Positions 50,960 to 61,883 are shown, numbered from the stretch's first letter. The stretch is DNA of 64,000 nt from RBG-13-68-16 sp041494245 (GCA_041494245.1 JBGQAK010000010.1:62001-126000); one strand, 5' to 3'. The notes: generated by a model from the letters alone, not told the origin. Translations and numbers: made by a program.

Positions 50960-52405
50960 GTGACGACGATGGAACTCGGCAACCTGATCCGCCAAGTCTC
51001 GCACGAGCGCGAGATCGAACCGGAGCGCCTGGTCACCGCGCTCGAGGACGCGATCTCGCAGGCCGCGAGAAAGCACTACCACGAGCGCGGCGTGCGCACC
51101 CACATCGACCCGGGGTCCGGCGAGATGACGTGCTTCAGGGTCCGCAAGGTGGTCGCCACGCCTGAAGAGGTGACCGACCCCACGGCGGAGATCCTCCTCG
51201 AGGACGCGCGTGAGCTCGACCCGAACGCCGAGGTCGGCGGCGAGATCGTGCTCGGCGAGCTGGACACGGCGCATCTCGGCCGGATCGCGGCCCAGGCCGC
51301 ACGGCAGATGCTCTTCCAGCGCGTGCGCGAGGCGGAGCGCGACAACATCTACAACGACTACATCGGCAAGCTGGGCGAGCTGGTCAACGGGATCGTCAAG
51401 CGCTTCGAGCGCGGCGACATCGTGGTCGAGCTCGGGCGCACGGAGGCTGTCGTCACGCGCCAGCACCAGGTACGCCACGAGCGCTACAGCCAGGGGGACC
51501 GCATCCGCGCGGTGATCGTGGACGTCACCAAGGACGCCAACAAGCCTCAGGTCGTGCTCTCGCGCACGGTCCCGCAGCTCCTCATCAAGCTCCTCGAGAT
51601 GGAGGTGCCGGAGATCTACGACGGCACCGTGATCGTCAAGGGGTGCGTGCGCGAGCCGGGCGAGCGCGCCAAGGTCGCCGTGGCGTCGCGCGACCGCGAC
51701 GTGGACCCGGTGGGCGCGTGCGTCGGTATGAAGGGCTCGCGCGTGCAGGCGATCATGCGCGAGCTCAAGGGCGAGAAGGTCGACATCATCCCCTACAACT
51801 CGGACATCGTGACGTTCGCGCAGAACGCGCTGGCGCCCGCCAAGATCAACCGCGTCGCGCTGCGCGAGCAGAGCGTCAGGGCCCCGATCACCGACACCGA
51901 GGGGAACCCGGCCATCGACGAGACCGGCAAGCCCCTCATCCACGAGCGCGTCGAGACGATCCTGGACGTGATCGTCTCCGAGGAGCAGCTGTCCCTGACC
52001 ATCGGCAAGCGCGGGCAGAACGTCCGCCTGGCCTCCCGCCTGCTCGGCTGCAGGATCGAGATCAAGAGCGAGGAGGCGGTCAAGGACGAGGTCGCAGCAG
52101 CCCTGGCCGCGATGCTGCGTCAGGTGGAGGGCGTCGCGGAGGAGGTCCCGGCGGAGGCCGAATCGGTGCCGTTCGCGGCCATCGACTACGACACCCACCT
52201 CCCCCTCGAGGACCTCCCCGGGGTCGGCGAGAAGATGCGGGAGCGCCTGACGGAGCACGGCTACTCGCACGCCGGCGCGCTGGCCGTCGCGGATCCAGCG
52301 AAGCTCATGGAAATCCCAGGAATCGGGCCTCACTCCGCCGCGAAGCTGATCGCGGCGGCCAAGGCGGCGCTCGCGGTGCAGACGGCCGCGGGCCCTGAGG
52401 AGTAA
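50960..52405 (+). CDS. nusA: Transcription elongation/termination factor NusA
   Basis: 481 residues as drawn from GTG 50960; ATG 50969 is likely the true start, since it gives the usual N-terminus MELGNLIRQV. Order of domains: RNA-polymerase-binding N-terminal domain (1-130); S1 (about 135-200, NGIVKRFERGDIVVELGRTEAV); KH1 and KH2 (about 205-345, DPVGACVGMKGSRVQAIMREL and SLTIGKRGQNVRLASRL). A single C-terminal helix-hairpin-helix unit follows (LEDLPGVGEKMRERLTEHGY...IPGIGPHSAAKLI). NusA promotes pausing and intrinsic termination, and the leader hairpin ahead of rimP is a possible autoregulatory site. Confidence 0.96.
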   Translation: MTTMELGNLIRQVSHEREIEPERLVTALEDAISQAARKHYHERGVRTHIDPGSGEMTCFRVRKVVATPEEVTDPTAEILLEDARELDPNAEVGGEIVLGELDTAHLGRIAAQAARQMLFQRVREAERDNIYNDYIGKLGELVNGIVKRFERGDIVVELGRTEAVVTRQHQVRHERYSQGDRIRAVIVDVTKDANKPQVVLSRTVPQLLIKLLEMEVPEIYDGTVIVKGCVREPGERAKVAVASRDRDVDPVGACVGMKGSRVQAIMRELKGEKVDIIPYNSDIVTFAQNALAPAKINRVALREQSVRAPITDTEGNPAIDETGKPLIHERVETILDVIVSEEQLSLTIGKRGQNVRLASRLLGCRIEIKSEEAVKDEVAAALAAMLRQVEGVAEEVPAEAESVPFAAIDYDTHLPLEDLPGVGEKMRERLTEHGYSHAGALAVADPAKLMEIPGIGPHSAAKLIAAAKAALAVQTAAGPEE

Positions 52406-52408
52406 AGC

Positions 52409-55141
52409 ATGCCGCAGGTGTTTCGTGTGGGCGATCTGGCCCATCAGATGGGCGTCTCGGTGGAGGAGCTGATCTTCAAGCTCCGTTCCATCGGCGTCGA
52501 CGTCACGACCGCGGAAAACACGCTCGACCTTTCGACCGTGCGGGACATCATCACCGGCCAGACACTGGTGCGGCGTCCGCGCGAGGTCATCGTCCGTCAG
52601 GGAACTGCCGGCGCCGAGGAAAAGCACAAGGCGGCGGTCCCGACCGTGGAGCGCCTTAAGCGCCGGCGCCCGGCGCGGCGCACCGTCGGCCTGGACGAGG
52701 AGCTTCCCGACGAGGTGCCCAACCTGGCCGCAATGGCCTTGCCGGCGTCCCACAAGCCGGCCGCAAGGGCGATCGAGGAGAGCGACAGCGCCGTGGCCGA
52801 GGCCCTGGAGGAGCCTGTCGAGGTCGCGGCGGAGGCAGCACCCGCTGCGTCGGCGGCCGTCGAGGAAGCGGCTCCGCCCGGTCCTCCGGCCAAGGCGAAG
52901 GCCGCCAAGGTCCCGAAGGCGACGAAGGCCGCCAAGGCGACGGCCCACGAGGCGCCCGCGGAAGCGGCCCCTGCGCCTGCAAAGCCTCGCGCCGTTGCAA
53001 CGCGTGAGACGGCGAAGCCGGCCAAGAAGGGCGCCAAGACACCCCTCGAGGCGCAGCTCCGCGAGCTGACGGACGACGAGGTCCGGCAGCGCATCCTGGC
53101 CGCCAAGCAGGCGGCCGAAAAGCCCGCCGCGAAGCCGGCCGCGCCGGGACGCGGCAAGTCGTCGCGCAAGGCGAAGGCGGCCGCGGACGCCGACGAGATT
53201 CGCGACCTGCTGGCCAAGTTCGAGGAGTCCAAGGTGCGGGCGGCGACCGACGCCGCCGCCACGCCGCGCCGCCCGATCCCGGTCGGCGGGCGCGGGCGGC
53301 CGACCCACCGCCCGAAGCGCGAGCGCGGCGAGGCGCCGACCGAGGTCCGCCAGGTCACGGTTGTGTTCCGCGACGGCCTCAAGCCCGAGGGGCCCGTGTA
53401 CCTCTCCGAGGCGGTCACGGTCCGGGAGCTGGCCGAGAAGCTGAACGTGCTTGTCAAGGATCTGATGGCATACCTCATCTCCAAGAAGATCCTGGTCACC
53501 GCCAACCAGGCGCTCCCCCAGGAGCTCGCCGAGAAGATCTGCGAGGAGCTCGGGGTCGAGGCCATGGTGGTGACCTTCGAGGAGGAGATCGATCTCGAGC
53601 AGGAGGGTGCGGCGGAGACCGCCGCCAAGTCGGAGCCGCGCCCGCCGGTTGTCACCGTGATGGGCCACGTTGACCACGGCAAGACATCGCTCTTGGACGC
53701 TATCCGCTCCACCCGCGTGGCGGCCGGCGAGGCGGGCGGCATCACCCAGCACATCGGTGCCTCCCGTGTGGTTCACAACAACAAGCCGATCGTGTTCGTG
53801 GACACCCCCGGCCACGAGGCGTTCACGCAGATGCGCGCCCGCGGTGCCAAGGTCACCGACATCGTTGTCCTGGTCGTGGCCGCGGACGACGGCGTGATGC
53901 CACAGACCGTGGAGGCAATCAACCACGCGCGCGCCGCCCGCGTTCCCCTGGTGGTCGCCATCAACAAGATCGACAAGCCAAACGTCAACCCCGAGCGCGT
54001 CAAGCAGGAGCTCGCGAGTGAGGGCGTGCTGCTCGAGGGGTGGGGCGGCGAGACCCCGGTGGTGCAGGTCTCTGCAACCAAGCGCCAGGGGATCGAGGAG
54101 CTCCTCGAAGTCATCCTCCTCGTTGCCGAAATGGCCGACCTCAAGGCCGTGCGCGAGGGAATGGCCCGCGGCACGGTGCTCGAGGCGCGCAAGGAGCGCG
54201 GGCGCGGCGTCGTCGCCTCCGTGCTCGTCCAGCAGGGGACGCTCAAGCAGGGTGACTGCTTCTTCGCCGGCGCCACCTACGGTCGCGTACGCGCGATGCT
54301 CGACACCAACCGCAAGCCGGTACGGCTTGCCAAGCCCTCCGACGCCGTCGAGATCATGGGCCTGCAGGACATCCCGGAGGCGGGCGACACCTTCCAGGTG
54401 GTCGAGGACGAGTCACGGGCCCGAGAGGTGGCGGGCTACCGCCAGGCCAAGCAGCGCGAGGAGCAGATGGCCGGCAGCCGCAAGGTCACCCTCGAAGGAC
54501 TGATGGACAAGATCAAGACCGACGAGGTCAAGGCCCTCAACGTGGTCGTCAAGGCCGACGTGCAGGGCTCGGTGGAGGTGCTGCGCGACACGTTGGCCAA
54601 GCTCTCCACCGACGAGGTCGCCATCAACGTCCTGCATGCCTCCGCAGGCGCCATCAACGCCAACGACATCCTGCTGGCGTCCGCGTCCCAGGCCATCGTG
54701 ATCGGCTTCAACGTGCGCCCGGAGCGCTCGGCCAAGGAGCTGGCGGAGCGCGAGAAGGTGGACGTGCGCCTCTACTCGGTCATCTACAACCTCATCGACG
54801 AGCTGCAAAAGGCTATGGTGGGGCTACTCAAACCAACCTTCAAGGAGGAGGAGCTGGGCCGGGCCGAGGTCCGCGAGGTCTTCAAGGTCTCCAAGGTGGG
54901 CACCATCGCAGGGTGCCTGGTGGTGGAGGGCAACATCCTGCGCACGGCCAAGGCACGTCTGCTGCGCGACAACGTGGTGGTCTGGGAGGGCAACCTGGCC
55001 TCCTTGAAGCGATTCAAGGACGACGTCTCCGAGGTCAAGAACGGCTTCGAGTGCGGCATCGGCCTGGAGAAGTACCAGGACCTCAAGCTGGGCGACGTCA
55101 TCGAGGCCTACCGCACCGTGGAAGTGGCCCGCGAGGTCTGA
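52409..55141 (+). CDS. infB: Translation initiation factor IF-2
   Basis: 910 residues. The N-terminal IF2_N domain (FRVGDLAHQMGVSVEELIFKL) is followed by a long Ala/Pro/Lys-rich linker to about residue 310. A second IF2_N-like block comes next (YLSEAVTVRELAEKLNVLVKDL), then the G domain with G1 GHVDHGKTS (419-427), DTPGHEAF and NKID. Domains II-IV end at YQDLKLGDVIEAYRTVEVAREV. It brings initiator tRNA to the ribosome. Three bases after nusA. Confidence 0.97.
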   Translation: MPQVFRVGDLAHQMGVSVEELIFKLRSIGVDVTTAENTLDLSTVRDIITGQTLVRRPREVIVRQGTAGAEEKHKAAVPTVERLKRRRPARRTVGLDEELPDEVPNLAAMALPASHKPAARAIEESDSAVAEALEEPVEVAAEAAPAASAAVEEAAPPGPPAKAKAAKVPKATKAAKATAHEAPAEAAPAPAKPRAVATRETAKPAKKGAKTPLEAQLRELTDDEVRQRILAAKQAAEKPAAKPAAPGRGKSSRKAKAAADADEIRDLLAKFEESKVRAATDAAATPRRPIPVGGRGRPTHRPKRERGEAPTEVRQVTVVFRDGLKPEGPVYLSEAVTVRELAEKLNVLVKDLMAYLISKKILVTANQALPQELAEKICEELGVEAMVVTFEEEIDLEQEGAAETAAKSEPRPPVVTVMGHVDHGKTSLLDAIRSTRVAAGEAGGITQHIGASRVVHNNKPIVFVDTPGHEAFTQMRARGAKVTDIVVLVVAADDGVMPQTVEAINHARAARVPLVVAINKIDKPNVNPERVKQELASEGVLLEGWGGETPVVQVSATKRQGIEELLEVILLVAEMADLKAVREGMARGTVLEARKERGRGVVASVLVQQGTLKQGDCFFAGATYGRVRAMLDTNRKPVRLAKPSDAVEIMGLQDIPEAGDTFQVVEDESRAREVAGYRQAKQREEQMAGSRKVTLEGLMDKIKTDEVKALNVVVKADVQGSVEVLRDTLAKLSTDEVAINVLHASAGAINANDILLASASQAIVIGFNVRPERSAKELAEREKVDVRLYSVIYNLIDELQKAMVGLLKPTFKEEELGRAEVREVFKVSKVGTIAGCLVVEGNILRTAKARLLRDNVVVWEGNLASLKRFKDDVSEVKNGFECGIGLEKYQDLKLGDVIEAYRTVEVAREV

Positions 55142-55450
55142 GTGGAAGTTGAGAGCCCACTCTTCGTTGCGCTCGCCGAAGTCGAGTTGCACCTGCCCGG
55201 CGCCCGCTCGCTCAAGGACAAGCGCCACGACGTCCGTTCGCTCGTCGAGCGCCTGCGGCACCGCCTCGCGGTGCTCGTGGTGGAGAGCGACCACCAGGAT
55301 CTGCACCAGCGCGCGGCGCTTGCCGTGACGGCGCTGGCCACCGACGCCGAGGCCGCGCGGGGCACCGTGGCGCGCGCCCTCGACGTGGTCCATGAGAGCT
55401 TCCCGGGGGTCGTCCTGGACGAGCGCGTCAAGCTCGTGCAGGTCCGCTGA
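55142..55450 (+). CDS. DUF503 (YlxP-like) protein
   Basis: 102 residues from GTG directly after the infB stop. ALAEVELHLPGARSLKDKRHDVRSLVERLRHR is the characteristic DUF503 N-terminus, and VAVTALATDAEAARGTVARALDVVH follows. This small ferredoxin-fold family sits between infB and rbfA in many bacteria and is suspected to work in ribosome assembly. Twelve bases before rbfA. Confidence 0.9.
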   Translation: MEVESPLFVALAEVELHLPGARSLKDKRHDVRSLVERLRHRLAVLVVESDHQDLHQRAALAVTALATDAEAARGTVARALDVVHESFPGVVLDERVKLVQVR

Positions 55451-55461
55451 GGAGGTGGGGC

Positions 55462-55896
55462 GTGCGTGACCCGGCCGTGCGGCGCCAGCGTCTGGCGGAA
55501 GCGATGAGGGAGGTGCTCTCCGAGCTGCTGCTCACCGAGATCAAGGACCCCCGCATGGCGGGCGTCGTGATCTCCGCGGTCGAGTTCTCGGGCGACCTCA
55601 AGCTCGCGCGGGCCTACTTCTCGATCTTCGGCGACGAGGAGCGCGTGCGCCAGGCAGCCGACGGGCTGCAGCAGGCGCGCGGGTTCCTCCGGCGCGAGAG
55701 CGGGCGTCGCCTGCGCGTCCACAACCCGCCCGAGCTTGAGTTCCTGCGCGACAAGGGGTTCGAGCGGGCCGACCGGGTGCAGCGCATCCTCGACGACATC
55801 ACAGGGCACAGGGCTCAGGGCACAGCGCTCAGGGACGACACGGTTCAAGAAGCAGACCCTCGACGCGAAGGTCCGGACGGCGGCGGCGATGAGTGA
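55462..55896 (+). CDS. rbfA: Ribosome-binding factor A
   Basis: 144 residues from GTG 55462. KH-fold core: MREVLSELLLTEIKDPRMAGVVIS, KLARAYFSIFGDEE, and RVHNPPELEFLRDKGFERADRVQRILDDI (the conserved PELxFxxDxxxxxxxxIxxLL end). It is needed for late 30S assembly and cold growth. The last about 30 residues (GHRAQGTALRDDT...) are encoded by the CAGGGCTCAGGG-type repeat and are probably a tail grown by repeat insertion. Overlaps the next gene by eight bases. Confidence 0.93.
   Translation: MRDPAVRRQRLAEAMREVLSELLLTEIKDPRMAGVVISAVEFSGDLKLARAYFSIFGDEERVRQAADGLQQARGFLRRESGRRLRVHNPPELEFLRDKGFERADRVQRILDDITGHRAQGTALRDDTVQEADPRREGPDGGGDE
55797..55836 (+). repeat. CAGGGCACAGGGCTCAGGG-type repeat in the rbfA tail
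   Basis: Copies of CAGGGCACAGGGCTCAGGGC lie in frame directly after the conserved RbfA core. Same family as 4053-4090 and 5009-5040. Confidence 0.6.
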
Positions 55897-56872
55897 GGTC
55901 ACGCGCGACCCGGCCGTGGCCGTGGCGCGCTTGCGCAGGGCGAGGCGCGTGCTGATCACCTCTCACGCCTCGCCCGATGGTGACTCGATCGGGTCCGAGC
56001 TGGGCTTCGCCGAGCTCGCGAGGGGGCTCGGCGCCGTGACGACGATCGTGAACCGCGACCCCCACCCGACCTCGTTGGACTTCCTCCCGGACCTGAACTC
56101 GATTACGGTAGCGGGGGAGCTTCCGGCCGGCTGGGAACGCGACTTCGACCTGCTTGCGATCCTGGAGTGCCCCGGCCTGGACCGCCCCGGGTTCGCAGGG
56201 CTCGACCGGCTGCCCACCCTCAACATCGATCACCACATGGCCAACCCTCGCTACGGCGAGCTGAACTACCTCGACGAGGAGGCCCCCGCGGTGGGCGAGA
56301 TGGTGCTGGCCATGGCGGAGGCGGCCGGCGTGCGCGTCACGCCGGGAATGGCGACCAACCTCTACACGGCGCTCGTCACCGACACCGGGGACTTCCGTTA
56401 CTCCAACGCCACCCCGCGCGCCTTCAAGGCGGCCGCCACCCTCGTGGCGGCGGGCGCGAGGCCGCAGGAGATCGCCGATGGCCTCTGGGAGCACAACCCG
56501 GCCCGGGTGGTGCGCCTGACGGCGTCGGTGCTCGGCACCCTGGAGCTGCTCGCCGGGGGCCGGCTAGCGGTCATCATTTGCGACCGCGCCATGCTGGACG
56601 CGGCCGGCGCCCACCAGGAGGACACGGAGAACCTCATCAACATCCCGCGCGCCATCGCGGGTGTGCGGGTGGCGGTGTTCTTCAAGGCGTTCAAGGACGG
56701 CGTGGTGCGCGCGAGCATGCGCTCCCGCGGCGACCTGGACGTGCAGGCGGTTGCCCGCACCTTCGGTGGGGGTGGACACCGCAACGCATCGGGGTGCAGC
56801 ATCGAAGGGAGCCTACAGCAAGCGCGAGCCACCCTGCTCAAGGCGCTCCTGCCCGTGGTGGAGTCGGCATGA
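55889..56872 (+). CDS. nrnA: DHH/DHHA1 phosphoesterase, NrnA-like oligoribonuclease
   Basis: 327 residues from ATG 55889. DHH domain: ITSHASPDGDSIGSELG (motif I), IDHHMANPRYGE (the DHH signature) and LVTDTGDFRYSN. DHHA1 domain: GDLDVQAVARTFGGGGHRNASG, the GGGGHxxAAG-type substrate motif. Such enzymes degrade short RNA (nanoRNA), pAp or c-di-nucleotide products. The position between rbfA and truB is the usual one. Its stop overlaps the truB ATG. Confidence 0.93.
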   Translation: MSEVTRDPAVAVARLRRARRVLITSHASPDGDSIGSELGFAELARGLGAVTTIVNRDPHPTSLDFLPDLNSITVAGELPAGWERDFDLLAILECPGLDRPGFAGLDRLPTLNIDHHMANPRYGELNYLDEEAPAVGEMVLAMAEAAGVRVTPGMATNLYTALVTDTGDFRYSNATPRAFKAAATLVAAGARPQEIADGLWEHNPARVVRLTASVLGTLELLAGGRLAVIICDRAMLDAAGAHQEDTENLINIPRAIAGVRVAVFFKAFKDGVVRASMRSRGDLDVQAVARTFGGGGHRNASGCSIEGSLQQARATLLKALLPVVESA

Positions 56873-57810
56873 GCTTCCCGCATAACGGCTTCCTCCTGGT
56901 GGACAAGCCGGTGGGCCCCACCTCTCACGACGTGGTGCAGGCGGCCCGCCGCGCCCTCAAGGAGCGCCGCATCGGCCACACCGGAACGCTGGACCCGGCG
57001 GCCACCGGGCTGCTGCTGCTGTGCATCGGCAAGGCCACGCGGCTGCAGCAGTACCTGCTGGCGTGGGAGAAGACCTACCACGGCGAGATCCGGCTCGGTT
57101 TTCCCACCACGACGTACGACGCCGAGGGCGAGCCGCTGGCGGAGCCCAGGCCGGTACCGAGCCTCGACGAGAGCGGCCTCGCAGGAATCTCGGCCCGCTT
57201 CTCCGGCGAGCTGCAGCAGCTCCCTCCACCCTACTCGGCCAAGAAGACCGGGGGACGCAAGTTCTACGAGCTGGCGCGCGCCGGCGAGGAGGTGCCGAGG
57301 GAGCCCAAACGCGTCATGGTGCACAGCATGGAGCTGGCCATCGTGGCACCGGACAGGCTGGCCCTCAAGGTGACGTGCTCGTCCGGGACCTACCTGCGCT
57401 CCCTTGCCCACGACATCGGCGAGACGCTCGGTTGCGGGGGACACCTGGCCTCGCTGCGGCGCGTCCGCATCGGGCCCTGGCGGGTGGAGTCGGCGGTGAG
57501 CGCCGAGCTGCTGGCCAACCGGCCGGGCGAAATCGATCCGCAGGCGTTCGTGACGCTTTCCGCCGTCATCCTGCCGTTTCCCGAGGTGATCCTCAACCCC
57601 ACGGCCATGGAGCACTTTGCCCACGGCCAGGAGGTCGTTGTGCGGGAGGCGGATGGCAGTTTCGTGCCGGGTGCCCCGGTGGCGGTGCGTGACCGCGGCG
57701 GCGAGCTCGTGGGGGTCGGCGTGGCCCTCGCCTACCTGGCACGGGCCCGCACCGTGAACGTGGCTCCGAGGATGGTTCTCGCGGAGCTTGAGGCCCCGGC
57801 AAAACCGTGA
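56869..57810 (+). CDS. truB: tRNA pseudouridine(55) synthase TruB
   Basis: 313 residues. GFLLVDKPVGPTSHDVV starts the protein; HTGTLDPAATGLLLLCIGKATR carries the catalytic aspartate; YSAKKTGGRKFYELARAGEEV and CSSGTYLRSLAHDIG are conserved TruB blocks. A PUA-like C-terminal part follows. It makes pseudouridine 55 in the T-arm of tRNAs. The frame is open upstream to 56167 in the nrnA gene, a shadow. Confidence 0.96.
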   Translation: MSFPHNGFLLVDKPVGPTSHDVVQAARRALKERRIGHTGTLDPAATGLLLLCIGKATRLQQYLLAWEKTYHGEIRLGFPTTTYDAEGEPLAEPRPVPSLDESGLAGISARFSGELQQLPPPYSAKKTGGRKFYELARAGEEVPREPKRVMVHSMELAIVAPDRLALKVTCSSGTYLRSLAHDIGETLGCGGHLASLRRVRIGPWRVESAVSAELLANRPGEIDPQAFVTLSAVILPFPEVILNPTAMEHFAHGQEVVVREADGSFVPGAPVAVRDRGGELVGVGVALAYLARARTVNVAPRMVLAELEAPAKP

Positions 57811-57816
57811 TAGAGT
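57788..57816 (+). promoter_or_regulatory. Promoter candidate for rpsO
   Basis: TTGAGG (57788-57793), 17 bases, TAGAGT (57811-57816) just at the truB stop: four of six matches for each hexamer. It would give rpsO-pnp an additional promoter, as in many bacteria. Confidence 0.35.
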
Positions 57817-57821
57817 GACAG

Positions 57822-57841
57822 GCCTCCTCGCCACCGGAGGC
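57822..57841 (+). promoter_or_regulatory. Leader hairpin before rpsO
   Basis: GCCTCC (57822-57827), eight-base loop, GGAGGC (57836-57841). The second arm contains GGAGG, about 26 bases before the S15 start. It could be part of an S15 autoregulatory element; the match to known S15 sites was not tested. Confidence 0.35.
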
Positions 57842-57866
57842 TTGACGTGGAGACGTGGAGCAGACG

Positions 57867-58142
57867 ATGACCGAACGCGATTACGTAGCCAGCAAGGAGC
57901 AGATCATCTCGGAGTTTCGCCGCCATGAGCACGACAGCGGCTCGCCCGAGGTACAGGTTGCTCTCATCACCAAGCGCATCGAGTACCTCACCGAGCACTT
58001 CAAGGCGCACGTCAAGGACCATCACTCCCGGCGCGGCTTGTTGATGCTGGTCGGGCAGCGGCGGCGCCTCCTGGAGTACCTGCGCCAAAAGGATGCCGCC
58101 CGCTACCGTGCGCTGATCGAGCGGCTGGGCCTGCGGCGCTGA
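57867..58142 (+). CDS. rpsO: 30S ribosomal protein S15
   Basis: 91 residues from ATG 57867 (GTG 57855 is in frame but less likely; GGAG lies eight bases before the ATG). FRRHEHDSGSPEVQVALIT and HFKAHVKDHHSRRGLLMLVGQRRRLLEYL are the S15 signature, ending RYRALIERLGLRR. It binds the 16S rRNA central domain. Directly upstream of pnp, the classical pairing. Confidence 0.97.
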   Translation: MTERDYVASKEQIISEFRRHEHDSGSPEVQVALITKRIEYLTEHFKAHVKDHHSRRGLLMLVGQRRRLLEYLRQKDAARYRALIERLGLRR

Positions 58143-58175
58143 GCGCCCCCTCCCACTCGCACCAAAAGGAGCATC

Positions 58176-60404
<2,229 letters not shown>

Positions 60405-60805
60405 TCCGTACTCAGCGGGTCCGCGGTCCCATCCCGCGCGTTGGCTCCAGAAGAATCAAACACTTAGCGCCAAGCCGGACGAGGCCTTTTCTCTCGGGTC
60501 ACAGCAGGGGCACAGGTTGGTTCTGAAAACGAGCGGAGCGCATGGGGACGAAGCGCGAGTTGCGCCCCCAGGGTTGCCCCACGCGAGAGGCCCGTGCCGC
60601 GCAAGATCAGGGGCCCTGCCGCGCTACTCGCGCTCCTGTAGAAACACGAAGCGGACGGCGTCAGCGCGCCACGTTGACCCAGGACGGGCGATCATGCGGG
60701 GCGAGGGGGAGGAGTACGGGGTGGGCCGGGTACGCCCGTCCGGTCCTAACGTCGGTGCAACCCCGGTGCAACCGCGCGAACGACGCCCAACTCCCGTCAC
60801 CTACA
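60405..60805. other. Gene-free stretch after pnp
   Basis: About 400 bases with no ORF of coding character. It holds the first copy of an imperfect direct repeat (60667-60740) and a small tandem pair GGTGCAACCCCGGTGCAACC near 60755. No obvious rho-independent terminator for pnp is seen; GC-rich inverted segments near 60417-60460 lack a T-run. Confidence 0.5.
60667..60740 (+). repeat. Imperfect direct repeat, copy A
   Basis: CGCCACGTTG-ACCCAGG-ACGGGCGATCATGCGGGGCGAGGG and following bases match copy B at 61076-61152 over about 75 positions, with roughly three quarters identical by eye and small gaps. Confidence 0.55.
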
Positions 60806-61018
60806 CTAGCCCTCGGGCATCCACTTCTTCTCGATCGCCTCGAGCCTCTCCCGGATCTTGCCGAGCTGGAGCGCCAAAGGGTCTGGGGCATCTCCGACGG
60901 CCGCGCCGATGACGACATGGCACTCCATGCAGTTTGTGAGCCTGAGCACGACCCCGCCAAATGCAACACCCATCGTTTCGCGGCTACTTTGCTTCTTGCA
61001 AACCGGGCACTCCTCCAA
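60806..61018 (-). CDS. Small zinc-ribbon-like protein of unknown function, 70 aa
   Basis: TTG 61018 is preceded by an excellent ribosome site (AGGAGGGG, three bases before the TTG), which argues for a real gene. The 70 residues start MEECPVCKKQ and contain a second pair CMECH, so a CxxC...CxxCH zinc or haem-like site is present; with only one CxxCH, a zinc ribbon is likelier than a cytochrome. The end is a charged helix (LGKIRERLEAIEKKWMPEG). No signal peptide. It is flanked by the two copies of a 75-base direct repeat. Confidence 0.6.
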   Translation of the reverse strand: MEECPVCKKQSSRETMGVAFGGVVLRLTNCMECHVVIGAAVGDAPDPLALQLGKIRERLEAIEKKWMPEG

Positions 61019-61075
61019 TGTCCCCTCCTGATAGGCGTGGCGGAGTCTAACACCGGGGCAACGGCAGAATCGCCT

Positions 61076-61152
61076 CGCCACGTTGCCCCCAGGCCGGCGA
61101 TCACGCGGAGCGAGGGTCCACGGTACGGGCGGGTCGGCCGCGTGCGCCCAGC
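61076..61152 (+). repeat. Imperfect direct repeat, copy B
   Basis: Matches copy A at 60667-60740. Shared blocks include CGCCACGTTG, GGCGATCA-GCGG-GCGAGGG, GTACGGG and GCGCCC/ACGCCC. The copies lie about 410 bases apart on either side of the zinc-ribbon gene. Confidence 0.55.
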
Positions 61153-61176
61153 GCCAGCGACGGCGCACGCCGGGCA

Positions 61177-61204
61177 CAAGAAAAGGGGCGGCCGAAGCCG
61201 CCCC
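61177..61204 (-). terminator. Intrinsic terminator with UUCG-type tetraloop
   Basis: On the minus strand GGGGCGGC-TTCG-GCCGCCCC (61204-61185) is followed by TTTTCTTG. It sits 25 bases after the stop of the gene at 61229-61789 and is a textbook rho-independent terminator. Confidence 0.85.
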
Positions 61205-61228
61205 GCTGGTCTTGCATGACGCTCAGCC

Positions 61229-61789
61229 CTATTGCCCGAGAGATGGGGAATCCGGTACCGGCGCTGATGTGGGGTCGGGCGGGATGATGATCGACCCCTT
61301 TACGTTGAGCTTCGGTAGAAGCTCGTTGAGCTCCGGGATAGCCACCTGCACCTGCGACCTGAGCGCTTCGTGGGCCTCCCGGAGACGTTTATGGTGGTCC
61401 GCAAGCTGCGCGGCGCGCAGCATATTCTCGGTCGTCACGAAATTCGGGCGCGGGCCGATCACGTCGGCTAGGTCGTTGGCGATCTGAACCACGCAGTCGA
61501 TGGCTAGGAGTGCATCTCGCAACTTCGCTGGCAAATCTCCGAGGAAGCCTCGGTCAATTAGCCGGGTGAGCGAGGTCAGGTTGAATCGAACCGTTGGGTC
61601 CTTTGGTCGAAGGCTACCTTCGAGGACCTGGAGTTCCCAGCTCACCAACAGGACCAGGGATCCAAGTTCTTTCTTCCGCTGCTTCTTCTGACCATGGGTC
61701 GTGAGCAAATACTCCAGGACCACCGCCACCAGGACGAACGCTCCGCCCAGAAACGCGCCAATTACGGCTGCCTGCAACTCGCTTGACAT
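61229..61789 (-). CDS. Membrane-anchored coiled-coil protein of unknown function
   Basis: 186 residues from ATG 61789. One N-terminal membrane segment (AVIGAFLGGAFVLVAVVLEYLL, about 8-29) is followed by a basic patch (KKQRKKE). A long helical region with heptad-like leucines runs to about residue 160, and a Pro-rich tail closes the protein. I recognise no family. Single-span proteins with this build occur in phage, plasmid and genomic-island DNA. It is followed by a strong terminator and has its own spacing, so it is probably a single-gene unit. Confidence 0.6.
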   Translation of the reverse strand: MSSELQAAVIGAFLGGAFVLVAVVLEYLLTTHGQKKQRKKELGSLVLLVSWELQVLEGSLRPKDPTVRFNLTSLTRLIDRGFLGDLPAKLRDALLAIDCVVQIANDLADVIGPRPNFVTTENMLRAAQLADHHKRLREAHEALRSQVQVAIPELNELLPKLNVKGSIIIPPDPTSAPVPDSPSLGQ

Positions 61790-61831
61790 GACCACATGAT
61801 AACTGTCCCAGATGGCAGCCCCTAGAAGCGA

Positions 61832-61855
61832 GCGGGACGGCCCGAGCCGCCCCGC
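61832..61855 (-). other. GC-rich hairpin between two small genes
   Basis: GCGGGRCGGC / GCCGYCCCGC with a four-base loop gives ten pairs on the minus-strand RNA if one G-U is allowed. No T-run follows. It may weaken read-through from the gene ending at 61884 or stabilise its 3' end. Confidence 0.35.
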
Positions 61856-61883
61856 CCTTTACCGTCGCTGCCGCCGCCGGTAC

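Noticed and set aside
50717..53926. Very long minus-strand open frame (1069 codons) opposite rimP, nusA and infB
   Set aside because: It is the antisense of well-identified genes; its product is low-complexity His/Asp/Arg/Leu-rich, as expected from high-GC complementary strands.
60542..61219. 225-codon plus-strand ORF across the repeats
   Set aside because: Arg/Pro-rich, no ribosome site, crosses both repeat copies and lies antisense to the zinc-ribbon gene.
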